Positions 29,578 to 38,280 of a stretch of 64,000 bases of DNA are shown piece by piece. The translations under genes were made by a program, and so were the position numbers. This DNA is from Clostridium pasteurianum (GTDB lineage: Bacteria > Bacillota > Clostridia > Clostridiales > Clostridiaceae). The stretch lies in assembly GCF_001705235.1 (NCBI RefSeq), contig NZ_MCGV01000001.1, positions 3,166,181 through 3,230,180 on the forward strand. The letters run 5' to 3'. A model generated the notes under the pieces. The model did no database searches. It was not told where the DNA came from and saw only the letters and a list, made by a program, of their open reading frames with translations. Numbering within the stretch: the first letter of the stretch is position 1; each line of letters begins with the position of its first letter.

Positions 29578-29751
29578 ATGTTAAATGAAGATGCTTTAAA
29601 AATGGTAGGACCAACTTTTGAAGAAGTAGGAGGTAAAAATAAAGGAGCTGTAACTCCAAATTCTGCTGTTGCAGTTAGCTTAAGTTTATCACTAGCATAT
29701 TCACCAGTAGTAGTAGCATCGGTATATGCTACTACACATAGACATAAATAA
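29578..29751 (+). CDS. Cysteine-free class II lanthipeptide-like precursor peptide
   Basis: This 57-codon gene has AGGAGG eight bases before ATG. The acidic N-terminal leader MLNEDALKMVGPTFEEVGG ends in a Gly-Gly at residues 18-19. The C-terminal part has nine Ser/Thr and no Cys, so no lanthionine ring can form within it. Residues 30-42 alternate small and bulky: Ala, Ser at even positions (30, 32, 34, 36, 38, 40, 42) and Val, Leu, Tyr at odd ones. It ends with a basic tail THRHK. Different Ser codons (AGC, AGT, TCA, TCG) are used along the pattern, so the protein pattern is selected rather than being a DNA repeat. It lies directly before LanM. The true leader cut site is not visible. Confidence 0.85.
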   Translation: MLNEDALKMVGPTFEEVGGKNKGAVTPNSAVAVSLSLSLAYSPVVVASVYATTHRHK

Positions 29752-29771
29752 TAGTTATCTATTTAAAAAAC

Positions 29772-29800
29772 CACCTATAATAAAATTATAGGTGATTTTT
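29772..29800 (+). terminator. Attenuating terminator between precursor and LanM genes
   Basis: CACCTATAA / TTATAGGTG form a perfect 9-bp stem with a 5-base loop, followed by ATTTTT. Partial read-through would give many precursor transcripts per enzyme transcript, which is common in RiPP operons. Confidence 0.8.
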
Positions 29801-29828
29801 AAATATAAACAATGGGAGGAGGAATAAA

Positions 29829-32795
29829 ATGGAATTAAACTTAGCTAAAACATTAACAAATGAGCAAAAAATAGACATCTATAAAGGGAATTTATTAAAA
29901 GAAAAACAAGTAAATGAAGTAATAAATGATTGGATTAAAAATGATAATTTATTAAGTTATAATAACTTGTTAAAAAAATTATCAATAGAAGGTATTAATT
30001 TACAAGAATTTGCAAGCGTGTTAAATAAAAATAATATAAGTATAGATTATAAAAAAATAAGTTCTACTAAATGGTATGAACTATATAAAAATATAATTCA
30101 ACAATATTCTAAAAGTGATAATTTTAATTTCTATAATGAAGAATCTATAATGTATTTTTTGAATATTATGATATATTGGTGTAAAGTTCAAATGATGCAG
30201 CAAATATCTAAGTATAATAATATTAAGATCCATCAAGATATAGTTAATATAGTGCTAAATAGTATCGGAACAAATTTATTCAATGTTGCTAGTAAAACTG
30301 TAATTTATGAATACTATAATCAAGAAGAAAAAAATTTTAGGGACTATAATTTAAGTAATTTTAAAAATATAAAAGGTATAGAAAATTTTTTTAGTAAATA
30401 TCCAGTAATAGCAAAACGATTAGTTACAAAGGTAAAATATTTGTTAGAAAACTATTTAAGTTCTTTTAATAGAATAGATAGAGATTTTGAAATTATAGAG
30501 TCAACTCTAGGTATAGAAATAGGAAATATAATAACCAATATAGAAGGTAATATGGGAGATACTCATGAAAAGGGAAAATTTGTAATTCAATACGAATTTA
30601 ATAACAAAACAAAATTTGTGTATAAGCCTAAAAAACTTGCTATGGCAAAAGCTTTTTATAAAATTGTTGCATGGATAAATAAGAAAAGTGATTGTGAAAA
30701 ATTTAAAATCCCTAAAAATTATTATAATGAAGAATATACAATAGAAGAATACATTGAATCAAAGACTTGTGAAACAGAACAAGAAATTAAAAGATATTAT
30801 AAACGATTAGGTCAATTTTTAGGAATAGTATATCAGTTAAATGGAAATGATTTTCATTATGAGAATGTTATAGCAAATGGAGAATTCCCATATTTAATAG
30901 ATTTAGAAACTATTTTTACACAGCCAATACCTTTAAATAAAAGAGATATATTTGATTATTATAGTATAATTAAAAATCAAGATTCAATTATTAATACATG
31001 TTTTTTACCATCAAATACAGGACTTGCTGATGAAAAAGGTAAAGGTATTGATATAAGTGCATTATCTAATAAAAAGCAAAAATTACCTTATAAGATTTTA
31101 AGTTTAGTGGGAGATATAGATAACCCCAAATTTGAATATATTGATTTTGAAGTAGGAACGAAAAATAATATACCTTTATTAAATGGCGAAAAAGTAAATT
31201 ATGAAAATTATAAAAGTTGTATAGAAGAAGGTTTTACAGAGATAAGTAAATTTATTATTGAAAACAAATTTGAATTTTTGAAACAATTAAACATGTTTCA
31301 AGGTATAAGTGTAAGGCAATTAATTCGCAATACAAATGATTATTTTAAAATATTAGAATATGCTAGTCATCCTAAATATACAATGGATATGGCTAGTTTA
31401 GAAAAAATGTTGTATTTTATGTGGGAATACAATTTAGATGATAAAAGATGTATAACTTCTGAAATAGAAGATTTAATAAGGGATGATATACCTTTATTTA
31501 GAACGATTACTACAAGTAAAGACTTAATAGATTCAAAAGGAAAAATAATAAAAAATTATTTTGAGAAATCAGCTTTTAATCGTGTTAAAGAAAAGATTAT
31601 TAATTTTAATAAAAATGAATTAAATAAGCAATTGGATTATCTTAATATATCACTTAACAATAGTAGCAATGTTATTAATAGAAAATCAAGGATGAAAAAT
31701 AACCTATATGAATTCAATAAGACGTTGTTAAAAGATGATGGCTATATAAATTCAAATATTATGTTGAATGATATAAATAGTATAATAGAAAGCTTTTTTA
31801 TAAAATATAAGGATGAATGTATATGTCCTAATTTAATAAATGGTGATGTAAAATTAGACTTTGGATTTAAAAAGGGACTAATAGGAATATATTATTATTT
31901 ATATATGAATAATAGTTTAGACGTAAATATTCAAAAAATAAGAAATGTATTTTCTAATGAAAAAATTATTAGTTTATCAATAAGTAATAACAAGCTACAA
32001 GATTTATTAGATCTTTTAAATATTATAGAGAGAACGTTTGATAATAACTATAATGAAGATGTTTTAACATTAAGATCCAATATTATAAAAATTTTAAATG
32101 AAGAATTAATTAACAATAAAGTAAATCTTCTAGATACAATAAAGTTTATTAAGATTATTGGAGAATTATATAAAACTAATAAATCTTATGAATTGAAAAA
32201 AACCATATTAAAACTAAAAAATAATTTGGAAATTAAGTTATTGCAAGAGGGATTAATTACTCTAAAGTATAATAGCCATATTAGTACAATCGATTTGCTG
32301 GAATGTATTGATTTAATAAAAGATATATATCCTAATGAACAGTTTAGCTTTAATTTAGATTATATAAATAAGATTAATAGTGAATATTTTGAACAAATAT
32401 ATAATTTAGAATCACTAAAAATGTATAGTAATGAAGAATATAGAAATATTATAAGGAGTCTAAGTATAAATTTAAACAATACCTATATAGAACGTTATAA
32501 TTTAAAACAATGTGTATTTAAAGTAGTAAATGAAAATGAAATTGATGAAAATATTATATGTATACTAGATATTTTAATAAGTTGTTACACTAAGAGTGAA
32601 GATAAAGAAATAAAAAGTTTACTTGATAAAAAATTCAAACAATTAGTCCAATATTATACTATTACTAATAATTATCCAGTTGATGAGATGAATTATTTTA
32701 AAAATTTATCTATTGGAAATGGAATAAGTGGAATTGGATATGAAATATTACGATATCGAAACAATAAAATACCAGATGTACTAAATTTGTTCTAG
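29829..32795 (+). CDS. Class II lanthipeptide synthetase LanM with intact dehydratase and degenerate cyclase
   Basis: This is a 988-residue LanM. The dehydratase half keeps the kinase-like residues that phosphorylate and eliminate Ser/Thr: GDTH at 243-246, YKPK at 265-268, DFHYEN at 341-346, IDLE at 357-360, and the elimination motif RQLIRNTNDY. Their spacing equals that of CylM as I recall it. The C-terminal half (about 640-988) keeps the LanC-like start FGFKKGLIGIYYYL and end GNGISGIGYEILRYRNNKIPDVL. It has no WCxG and no CHG, so the three zinc ligands used to activate Cys thiols are missing. It should dehydrate but not cyclise, in agreement with the Cys-free precursor. Confidence 0.9.
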   Translation: MELNLAKTLTNEQKIDIYKGNLLKEKQVNEVINDWIKNDNLLSYNNLLKKLSIEGINLQEFASVLNKNNISIDYKKISSTKWYELYKNIIQQYSKSDNFNFYNEESIMYFLNIMIYWCKVQMMQQISKYNNIKIHQDIVNIVLNSIGTNLFNVASKTVIYEYYNQEEKNFRDYNLSNFKNIKGIENFFSKYPVIAKRLVTKVKYLLENYLSSFNRIDRDFEIIESTLGIEIGNIITNIEGNMGDTHEKGKFVIQYEFNNKTKFVYKPKKLAMAKAFYKIVAWINKKSDCEKFKIPKNYYNEEYTIEEYIESKTCETEQEIKRYYKRLGQFLGIVYQLNGNDFHYENVIANGEFPYLIDLETIFTQPIPLNKRDIFDYYSIIKNQDSIINTCFLPSNTGLADEKGKGIDISALSNKKQKLPYKILSLVGDIDNPKFEYIDFEVGTKNNIPLLNGEKVNYENYKSCIEEGFTEISKFIIENKFEFLKQLNMFQGISVRQLIRNTNDYFKILEYASHPKYTMDMASLEKMLYFMWEYNLDDKRCITSEIEDLIRDDIPLFRTITTSKDLIDSKGKIIKNYFEKSAFNRVKEKIINFNKNELNKQLDYLNISLNNSSNVINRKSRMKNNLYEFNKTLLKDDGYINSNIMLNDINSIIESFFIKYKDECICPNLINGDVKLDFGFKKGLIGIYYYLYMNNSLDVNIQKIRNVFSNEKIISLSISNNKLQDLLDLLNIIERTFDNNYNEDVLTLRSNIIKILNEELINNKVNLLDTIKFIKIIGELYKTNKSYELKKTILKLKNNLEIKLLQEGLITLKYNSHISTIDLLECIDLIKDIYPNEQFSFNLDYINKINSEYFEQIYNLESLKMYSNEEYRNIIRSLSINLNNTYIERYNLKQCVFKVVNENEIDENIICILDILISCYTKSEDKEIKSLLDKKFKQLVQYYTITNNYPVDEMNYFKNLSIGNGISGIGYEILRYRNNKIPDVLNLF

Positions 32796-32837
32796 TTAAT
32801 TTTTATGTAATTAAAAAGTGTTAAGTAGGAGGTAAGT

Positions 32838-33557
32838 ATGAAAAAAATATTAGCAGTTATAGGAAGTAGAAAGGGAGAAAATTCTTATACATATAAATTT
32901 ACTAAGTTAATATTAGATAAATTAATAATTAAAGATAAAGATATAAAATATGAAATAGTTTCTCCGGATAAATATAATATAAAACCGTGTAGAGGTTGTA
33001 ATAATTGCTTTTTTAAAGGATATTGTACTCAGGATGATAAAGACGATATGAATGTAATCAAAGAAAAAATGTTGAATGCTAATTTAATTATTTTAGGAAG
33101 TCCTGTTTATGCTCATAATGTAAGCGGGGATATGAAAATTTTTATAGATAGGCTTTCTTATTGGTTACATATTTTTAAGTTATCTAATAAAAAATTCGTT
33201 ACAATTACAACTTCATCATCTAATGGGAATATATATGTAAATGATTATTTAAAAAAAGTATTAAGTTTTATGGGTGCTGTAGATATATTAGATATAGAAG
33301 TTACGACTATGTCTCCAAATTTATTTCATGATGATGAATTTATGCAAAATGAAGTTACAAGTTATGTTGACTTAATTTGTAATGAATTAAATAGTTCCAC
33401 TTATATTTCAACAGAACTTCAAGAAAAAGAATTTAGAAATTTAAAAAATATTATATCGTTATATGACAAAGATAATGCAGAATATTTATATTGGCAAAAT
33501 AGTGGATTAAAAGATTGTGAAAGTTACCAAGAATATTTGCTTAAATCAAAGTTATAA
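32838..33557 (+). CDS. Flavodoxin-fold NAD(P)H-dependent reductase, candidate dehydroamino-acid reductase
   Basis: This 239-residue protein of the NADPH-dependent FMN reductase / iron-sulfur flavoprotein type has an N-terminal FMN phosphate loop GSRKGENSYT. The Cys cluster CRGCNNCFFKGYCTQDD follows, then the second FMN loop LGSPVYAHNVSGDMKIFIDRL. AGGAGGT precedes the ATG, 43 bases after lanM. In other clusters, reductases called LanJ hydrogenate Dha and Dhb to D-Ala and D-Abu. This fold is not the zinc-dependent LtnJ type, so it would be a distinct LanJ solution. The reductase activity on peptides is an inference from context. Confidence 0.75.
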   Translation: MKKILAVIGSRKGENSYTYKFTKLILDKLIIKDKDIKYEIVSPDKYNIKPCRGCNNCFFKGYCTQDDKDDMNVIKEKMLNANLIILGSPVYAHNVSGDMKIFIDRLSYWLHIFKLSNKKFVTITTSSSNGNIYVNDYLKKVLSFMGAVDILDIEVTTMSPNLFHDDEFMQNEVTSYVDLICNELNSSTYISTELQEKEFRNLKNIISLYDKDNAEYLYWQNSGLKDCESYQEYLLKSKL

Positions 33558-33584
33558 AAAATTATGAAAGGTAAACTAAAAAAT

Positions 33585-34349
33585 ATGGTTTCTCTAAAAA
33601 ATGTTACGAAAAAATATAATGATTTTGTTGCAGTTAATAATCTTAATATTGAAATTAAAGATGGTAGTATTGTAGGGTTAATAGGACCTAACGGTGCAGG
33701 AAAAACTACGACAATAAGTATGATAATTGGTATTCTCGATATGTCAGAAGGGGATATTATAATAAATGGCAACTCTATAAAAGATAAGCCTATGGAAATA
33801 AAGAAACAGATTGGGTATGTATCAGATGATGAAAATCAACTACTAAGTTTAAAAGCTATAGAGTATTTGAATTTTGCAGCAGATATGTACAGAGTGCCTG
33901 AAGCTGAAAGAAAAAAGCAAATATTAAGTTTAAGTAAGAGATTTGACATACAGAATGATTTAAACACTAGAATGGACAAGTTTTCAAAGGGAATGAAGCA
34001 GAAAATAATGATAATAGCATCTTTGATTCACAGCCCTAAAGTTTGGATTTTAGATGAACCTTTTACAGGATTAGATCCAAAAACTTCATATGAATTAAAA
34101 GAATTTATGAAAGAATATGCAGGCAGGGGGAATATAATACTTTTATCGTCTCACATACTTGAGATTGTAGAAAATCTATGTGACGAAGTTATTTTGATTA
34201 AAAAGGGTAAAACATTATATTTTGGAGGCTTGAAGGAGCTAAAAGAAAAATTCAACAACATGTATAGTCTAGAAAAAATTTATATGAAGGTGTTTGAGGA
34301 TGGAAAAACTAGCGAATCTAAAAGAGTTAGTCTCTCTGGTGAAAATTAA
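33585..34349 (+). CDS. ABC transporter ATPase, probable immunity/export subunit
   Basis: This ATPase of about 254 residues has Walker A GPNGAGKTT, signature FSKGMKQKI and Walker B VWILDEPFTGLDP. ATG 33585 starts the typical MVSLKNVTKKY; an in-frame ATG at 33564 is possible. Its end overlaps the permease start by 50 bases, so the two are a pair. In lanthipeptide clusters such pairs (LanFEG type) protect the producer; general ABC-2 export is the alternative. Confidence 0.85.
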   Translation: MVSLKNVTKKYNDFVAVNNLNIEIKDGSIVGLIGPNGAGKTTTISMIIGILDMSEGDIIINGNSIKDKPMEIKKQIGYVSDDENQLLSLKAIEYLNFAADMYRVPEAERKKQILSLSKRFDIQNDLNTRMDKFSKGMKQKIMIIASLIHSPKVWILDEPFTGLDPKTSYELKEFMKEYAGRGNIILLSSHILEIVENLCDEVILIKKGKTLYFGGLKELKEKFNNMYSLEKIYMKVFEDGKTSESKRVSLSGEN

Positions 34350-35874
34350 ATTAATAAGTAGAAGCAATATAATTTTAGGTGAAGAAAAGCGTACAAGCAG
34401 GATAATAGATATAGTAAGCTTATTCATTATTTTTATTGCGTTAACGGAAGTATCATTGGTAAGAATATTTAATGTTTTACATTTAAGCAATAATGAAATA
34501 ATGATTTTTAATTCAATTATAAACATACAATTAATTGCTACAACTCTTTTTATGTTTATAAGTATAATAAATACATTTTATTTAGCTAGTGACTGGAAAC
34601 AAATGATGGTTTATCCAATCAAATCGGGAAATTTATTGCTATCTAAATGTGTTCTTTGTTATTTTTCCAGTATGCTAATTTCAATATTTGCACTGATATT
34701 TTTATTTAGTTATGGAATTTTAGCTAATGAGGATATCATTTACTATTTGCAGTTGATATTGTATGAAATTATTATAACTGCTGTTCCAACTGTATATATT
34801 GTATTAACATCCTTAACAGTATTATGGATTATATCAGTAATAAAAAGCTCAGAAAGTAAAGATAAAAAGAATAAGTGGTTAATCGTAGTTGATTTAGTAG
34901 TAATAATTTTAACATGCATACTTTTTAAATTTACATTGAATAATCATATTAAAGTTAGTACCCTGTTATTTAATATTTTCTTTAGTGGAAATCAAAGATC
35001 AGAAATATTTGTGAAATTTATATTAGCACTATTCATAATTGTGATTGGTTGTATTGGATTTTATCTAGTTGGCGGGAATGTATATTTAACAATTATGAAA
35101 AGTGGGGCGTTTAGGTCAAAAGATTCTAAGAAAATAGAATTACATTTAACGGGATATGATTTCAAATTAAGAAATCCCATTGTTTCGAATATTATACGTG
35201 ATGTTAAGCTAATAATGAGAATACCAGTGCTGCGTACTAATTGTATTATGGGGAATGCTGTAATATCAGCCATTTCTGTAATTATCTTAATACTATTTAG
35301 AAAGCAGGTTGTTGGTTTTGCAAATGCCATGGGAGCTGGTGGAAAAAGTTTTTTATTAGTTTTGTGGCTTTTAAGTTTTGAACTTCTTAATTTTACGGCT
35401 GCAACATCATTTTCACGTGAAGGAAGAGCTTTAAATCAATTTAAAGTGTATCCAGTAGGAAATAAGAAAATTCTATTTTCAAAGATTTGTGTAGGTATTT
35501 TAACTAATATTTTTACGTTTATAAGCACAAATGTATTAATAGTCTTAATTTCATTAGGCTTTGTCCAGTTTATTTTGTTTGAAGCAGTCATAATTGTATA
35601 TATGATAGGAATAACAATAATTCAAATTGAAAGAGATATAAATAGTATAGAATTAAAATGGATTGATATTAAAGATTTATTTCAGATTGGTGTCATTTTT
35701 AAAGTTGTAAAGCCGTACTTTATACTTACTATGTTACCAATTATATATGCTATTTTATTTTATAGGTTATTTCATATTGAATTGACAGAGTTTTTAAATT
35801 CAGTTTTTTTAATTTTAATGGTTTGTATTTATTCTATCTATAGTTTTAAAAAGATAATTAATAATATGGGATAG
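34300..35874 (+). CDS. ABC-2-type permease, partner of the preceding ATPase
   Basis: This protein of about 524 residues has many hydrophobic segments (around residues 40-60, 80-105, 120-150, 160-185, 205-225, 245-270, 325-350, 360-380, 415-445, 480-515), arranged as in single-gene ABC-2 permeases of doubled size. ATG 34300 (MEKLANLKEL) is preferred to an upstream TTG. Translational coupling with the ATPase is likely. Substrate unknown; immunity to, or export of, the cluster peptide is the contextual guess. Confidence 0.75.
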   Translation: MEKLANLKELVSLVKIKLISRSNIILGEEKRTSRIIDIVSLFIIFIALTEVSLVRIFNVLHLSNNEIMIFNSIINIQLIATTLFMFISIINTFYLASDWKQMMVYPIKSGNLLLSKCVLCYFSSMLISIFALIFLFSYGILANEDIIYYLQLILYEIIITAVPTVYIVLTSLTVLWIISVIKSSESKDKKNKWLIVVDLVVIILTCILFKFTLNNHIKVSTLLFNIFFSGNQRSEIFVKFILALFIIVIGCIGFYLVGGNVYLTIMKSGAFRSKDSKKIELHLTGYDFKLRNPIVSNIIRDVKLIMRIPVLRTNCIMGNAVISAISVIILILFRKQVVGFANAMGAGGKSFLLVLWLLSFELLNFTAATSFSREGRALNQFKVYPVGNKKILFSKICVGILTNIFTFISTNVLIVLISLGFVQFILFEAVIIVYMIGITIIQIERDINSIELKWIDIKDLFQIGVIFKVVKPYFILTMLPIIYAILFYRLFHIELTEFLNSVFLILMVCIYSIYSFKKIINNMG

Positions 35875-35885
35875 GGGAATTTACA

Positions 35886-37526
35886 ATGAATATACTAAAA
35901 TTTTCAAATAAATATATAAATAAACCTAAATTAATTATGTATTTACTTATGTCTTTGGTAGCTTGGAGCATATCAATGTACTTACCTTTGGTAAATGGAA
36001 CTCTCATAGATTTATTAACTGGAAAGCATTTAAAATCAAGTTCATATGGTTTGTATAGTATATATGTTATTTTGTTAATTATATCAATATTGAGTGGATT
36101 AAATATAGTGTTAACATATTTTATAAATGTTTCATATGTTAAGTTATCATCAAAAACATCCTTTAAAATGAGTTATTACATATTAGATCATATAAAGAAA
36201 CTGCCAATATTTTTTTTCTACAATCAAAATGCGGCATATTTAAATCAAAGGGTAAATACAGATACAACAGCAGTGTCACAGTTTGTTCTAGATGAAATAA
36301 AAAACTTAATTGTTAATATTTTATCACTAATTATAAGTTCAATTATATTAATGAGGATAAATTTAAAAATAGCCTCAGTATTAATAATTTTAATACCAAT
36401 ATATTTAGCGCTATATTTCTTTTTTAAAAAAAGGTTATATAAATTAAGTTATAAATATAAAGAATGTCAGAACTTATATTTTGGCGAAATTAATTCACAA
36501 CTAGAAAATATAAAATTTGTCAAATTCAATTCATTATATTCTATACTTAATAAAAATTTGAAAAATAAGTTTGGTATGGTTTTTAATGCTATTGTACAGT
36601 TAACAAGAGCAAATAACATGTTTTCTAATTCAGGAATGTTGATTACAGTGCTGGCAAATGTTCTAATATTACTAATTGGAGTACAACAGATAATAAAAGG
36701 TAAGCTAACTATAGGACAATTTACTATAATTAGTACATATTTTAATACAATTATAGGTGGAATAAATTATTGTTTGTCATTCATGGAAAATTATCAAAAC
36801 ACTTTGGTATCTTACAATAGAATAGAAGAATTATTAAACTTACAAAGTGAAAAAAATGGAATAAAGACAATAAAAAATATAGAAAGTATTTCAGTTGAAA
36901 ATTTGTTCTTTAAATATCAAGATGGAAAGAGTGTTGTGTCAAATTTAAATTGTGAATTAAAGAAAGGTTTTATTTATAGAATAGTAGGTGAAAATGGTAC
37001 TGGAAAAAGTTCTTTAATTAATATTATAACGGGTTTATATAATGGGACTTATGATGGTGATATTAAATATAATGGAATAAACATATTAGATCTTAATATG
37101 TATGAAGTTAGAAAAGATTTAATTGGAATTGTTGAACAAGAACCAACTTTATTAAAAGATAGTATTGTAAATAATATAACTTATAATTTAGACAATTATG
37201 ACCCTAAGTTACTAAAAACACTAGTTAATAAGATCAAATTGAATAAATTTGTTTCAAAGCTAGATGATGGTTTAAATACTAATATATCTGAAAGAAGTTG
37301 TAATATTTCTGGTGGTGAAAAGCAGAAAATAAGTATAATAAGAACTTTATTAAAAAATCCTGATGTGATTATTTTAGACGAAGCAAATTCTGCTTTAGAT
37401 TATGATAGTACATATCAATTAAATTTAATATTGGAAAAAGAAAAAGAAAATAAAATAATAATATTAATATCTCACAGTAATGTTTTTGATGATATTGTAG
37501 ACTTTAATATAAATTTAGAAAAATAA
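35886..37526 (+). CDS. ABC exporter (transmembrane plus ATPase) without C39 peptidase
   Basis: This 546-residue type IV ABC exporter half-transporter has a transmembrane region of about six helices (residues 1-300) and then an ATPase domain with Walker A GENGTGKSSL, signature NISGGEKQKI and Walker B VIILDEANSALD. It begins directly with the first transmembrane helices and has no N-terminal Cys/His peptidase, unlike typical class II LanT proteins. It is the likely exporter of the modified precursor, leaving leader removal to the S8 protease. It is the last gene of the RiPP operon. Confidence 0.85.
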   Translation: MNILKFSNKYINKPKLIMYLLMSLVAWSISMYLPLVNGTLIDLLTGKHLKSSSYGLYSIYVILLIISILSGLNIVLTYFINVSYVKLSSKTSFKMSYYILDHIKKLPIFFFYNQNAAYLNQRVNTDTTAVSQFVLDEIKNLIVNILSLIISSIILMRINLKIASVLIILIPIYLALYFFFKKRLYKLSYKYKECQNLYFGEINSQLENIKFVKFNSLYSILNKNLKNKFGMVFNAIVQLTRANNMFSNSGMLITVLANVLILLIGVQQIIKGKLTIGQFTIISTYFNTIIGGINYCLSFMENYQNTLVSYNRIEELLNLQSEKNGIKTIKNIESISVENLFFKYQDGKSVVSNLNCELKKGFIYRIVGENGTGKSSLINIITGLYNGTYDGDIKYNGINILDLNMYEVRKDLIGIVEQEPTLLKDSIVNNITYNLDNYDPKLLKTLVNKIKLNKFVSKLDDGLNTNISERSCNISGGEKQKISIIRTLLKNPDVIILDEANSALDYDSTYQLNLILEKEKENKIIILISHSNVFDDIVDFNINLEK

Positions 37527-37561
37527 CATAGTTTAAACTTAGACAAGATATAAAAAAATAA

Positions 37562-37675
37562 TTTAGGATTCGTACTATTTAAATCAAAATACAAGAACTA
37601 CTAATACAGGGATAAAAGTCATGAAAAAGATTCACCACTGTAATAAGTAGTTGCTTTAAAATAGTCAATCCTAAA
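37562..37675. repeat. Nested long inverted repeat after the RiPP cluster
   Basis: TTTAGGATT...TACTATTTAAA (37562-37583) pairs with 37655-37675. An inner pair, CTACTAATACAG with CTGTAATAAGTAG, continues the helix. On the minus strand the outer arm is followed by a T-rich run, so it may terminate the minus-strand gene at 37695. It could also be a small MITE or a structured RNA. Confidence 0.6.
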
Positions 37676-37694
37676 GAGTTTTAATAAGTTCTAT

Positions 37695-38114
37695 TTAATT
37701 TTCTTTATATATTCCAAAGCCAGTTATAATAAGTGTATTCCAATCAGTTTCTTCGCTGGAAGTCCAATTATATTCAATATTAAGTTCTTTTAACCAGGCA
37801 TTAAGACCACTGCTCTTTTTACTTACATTTGGTGATTTTCTTCCGAAAATTTCTCTTATGGATTCAAGCAATTCTACTTGTTCTTCTTTTCCTAATTCTT
37901 TATTTAGCATTTTTTCTATAACTTCACGACATTCTGAATAACATTTATAATCTTCTGAATATATTTCATTGGCTAATAATTGTCTTTTGTTATTTAAAGT
38001 ATCCCGTACAGTATTTATTTCTTCTACATTTGATAAATACTTTTTAGCGATATTAAGAGCAGCAATATCAGTATCCAGTTTAACTATTGATTTCTCTAAT
38101 TGTTCATTTCGCAT
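37695..38114 (-). CDS. Hypothetical coiled-coil protein
   Basis: I do not recognise this 139-residue soluble protein. The N-terminal 90 residues are predicted-looking heptads rich in Leu, Glu and Lys. The C-terminus (LKELNIEYNWTSSEETDWNTLIITGFGIYKEN) is more polar. It has no signal peptide or known motif. It stands alone on the minus strand between the RiPP exporter and the second esterase locus. Confidence 0.45.
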   Translation of the reverse strand: MRNEQLEKSIVKLDTDIAALNIAKKYLSNVEEINTVRDTLNNKRQLLANEIYSEDYKCYSECREVIEKMLNKELGKEEQVELLESIREIFGRKSPNVSKKSSGLNAWLKELNIEYNWTSSEETDWNTLIITGFGIYKEN

Positions 38115-38280
38115 TTTAATATCCTCACTTTATATTTTTTATTTAATAATGATTTAGTGACAGTAAACAATTATATCATTAAAGTAGATATCATACAAAG
38201 TTTTAATAGAAATGAATTTTACTGAAAAATAATTTTTGTGCATTTATTTAAGTTAGAGAAAATTTATAAGAATAATTAAT

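Noticed and set aside
29829-32795. Cluster as an ordinary class II lantibiotic
   Set aside because: The precursor has no cysteine and LanM lacks the cyclase zinc motifs, so lanthionine rings cannot be expected.
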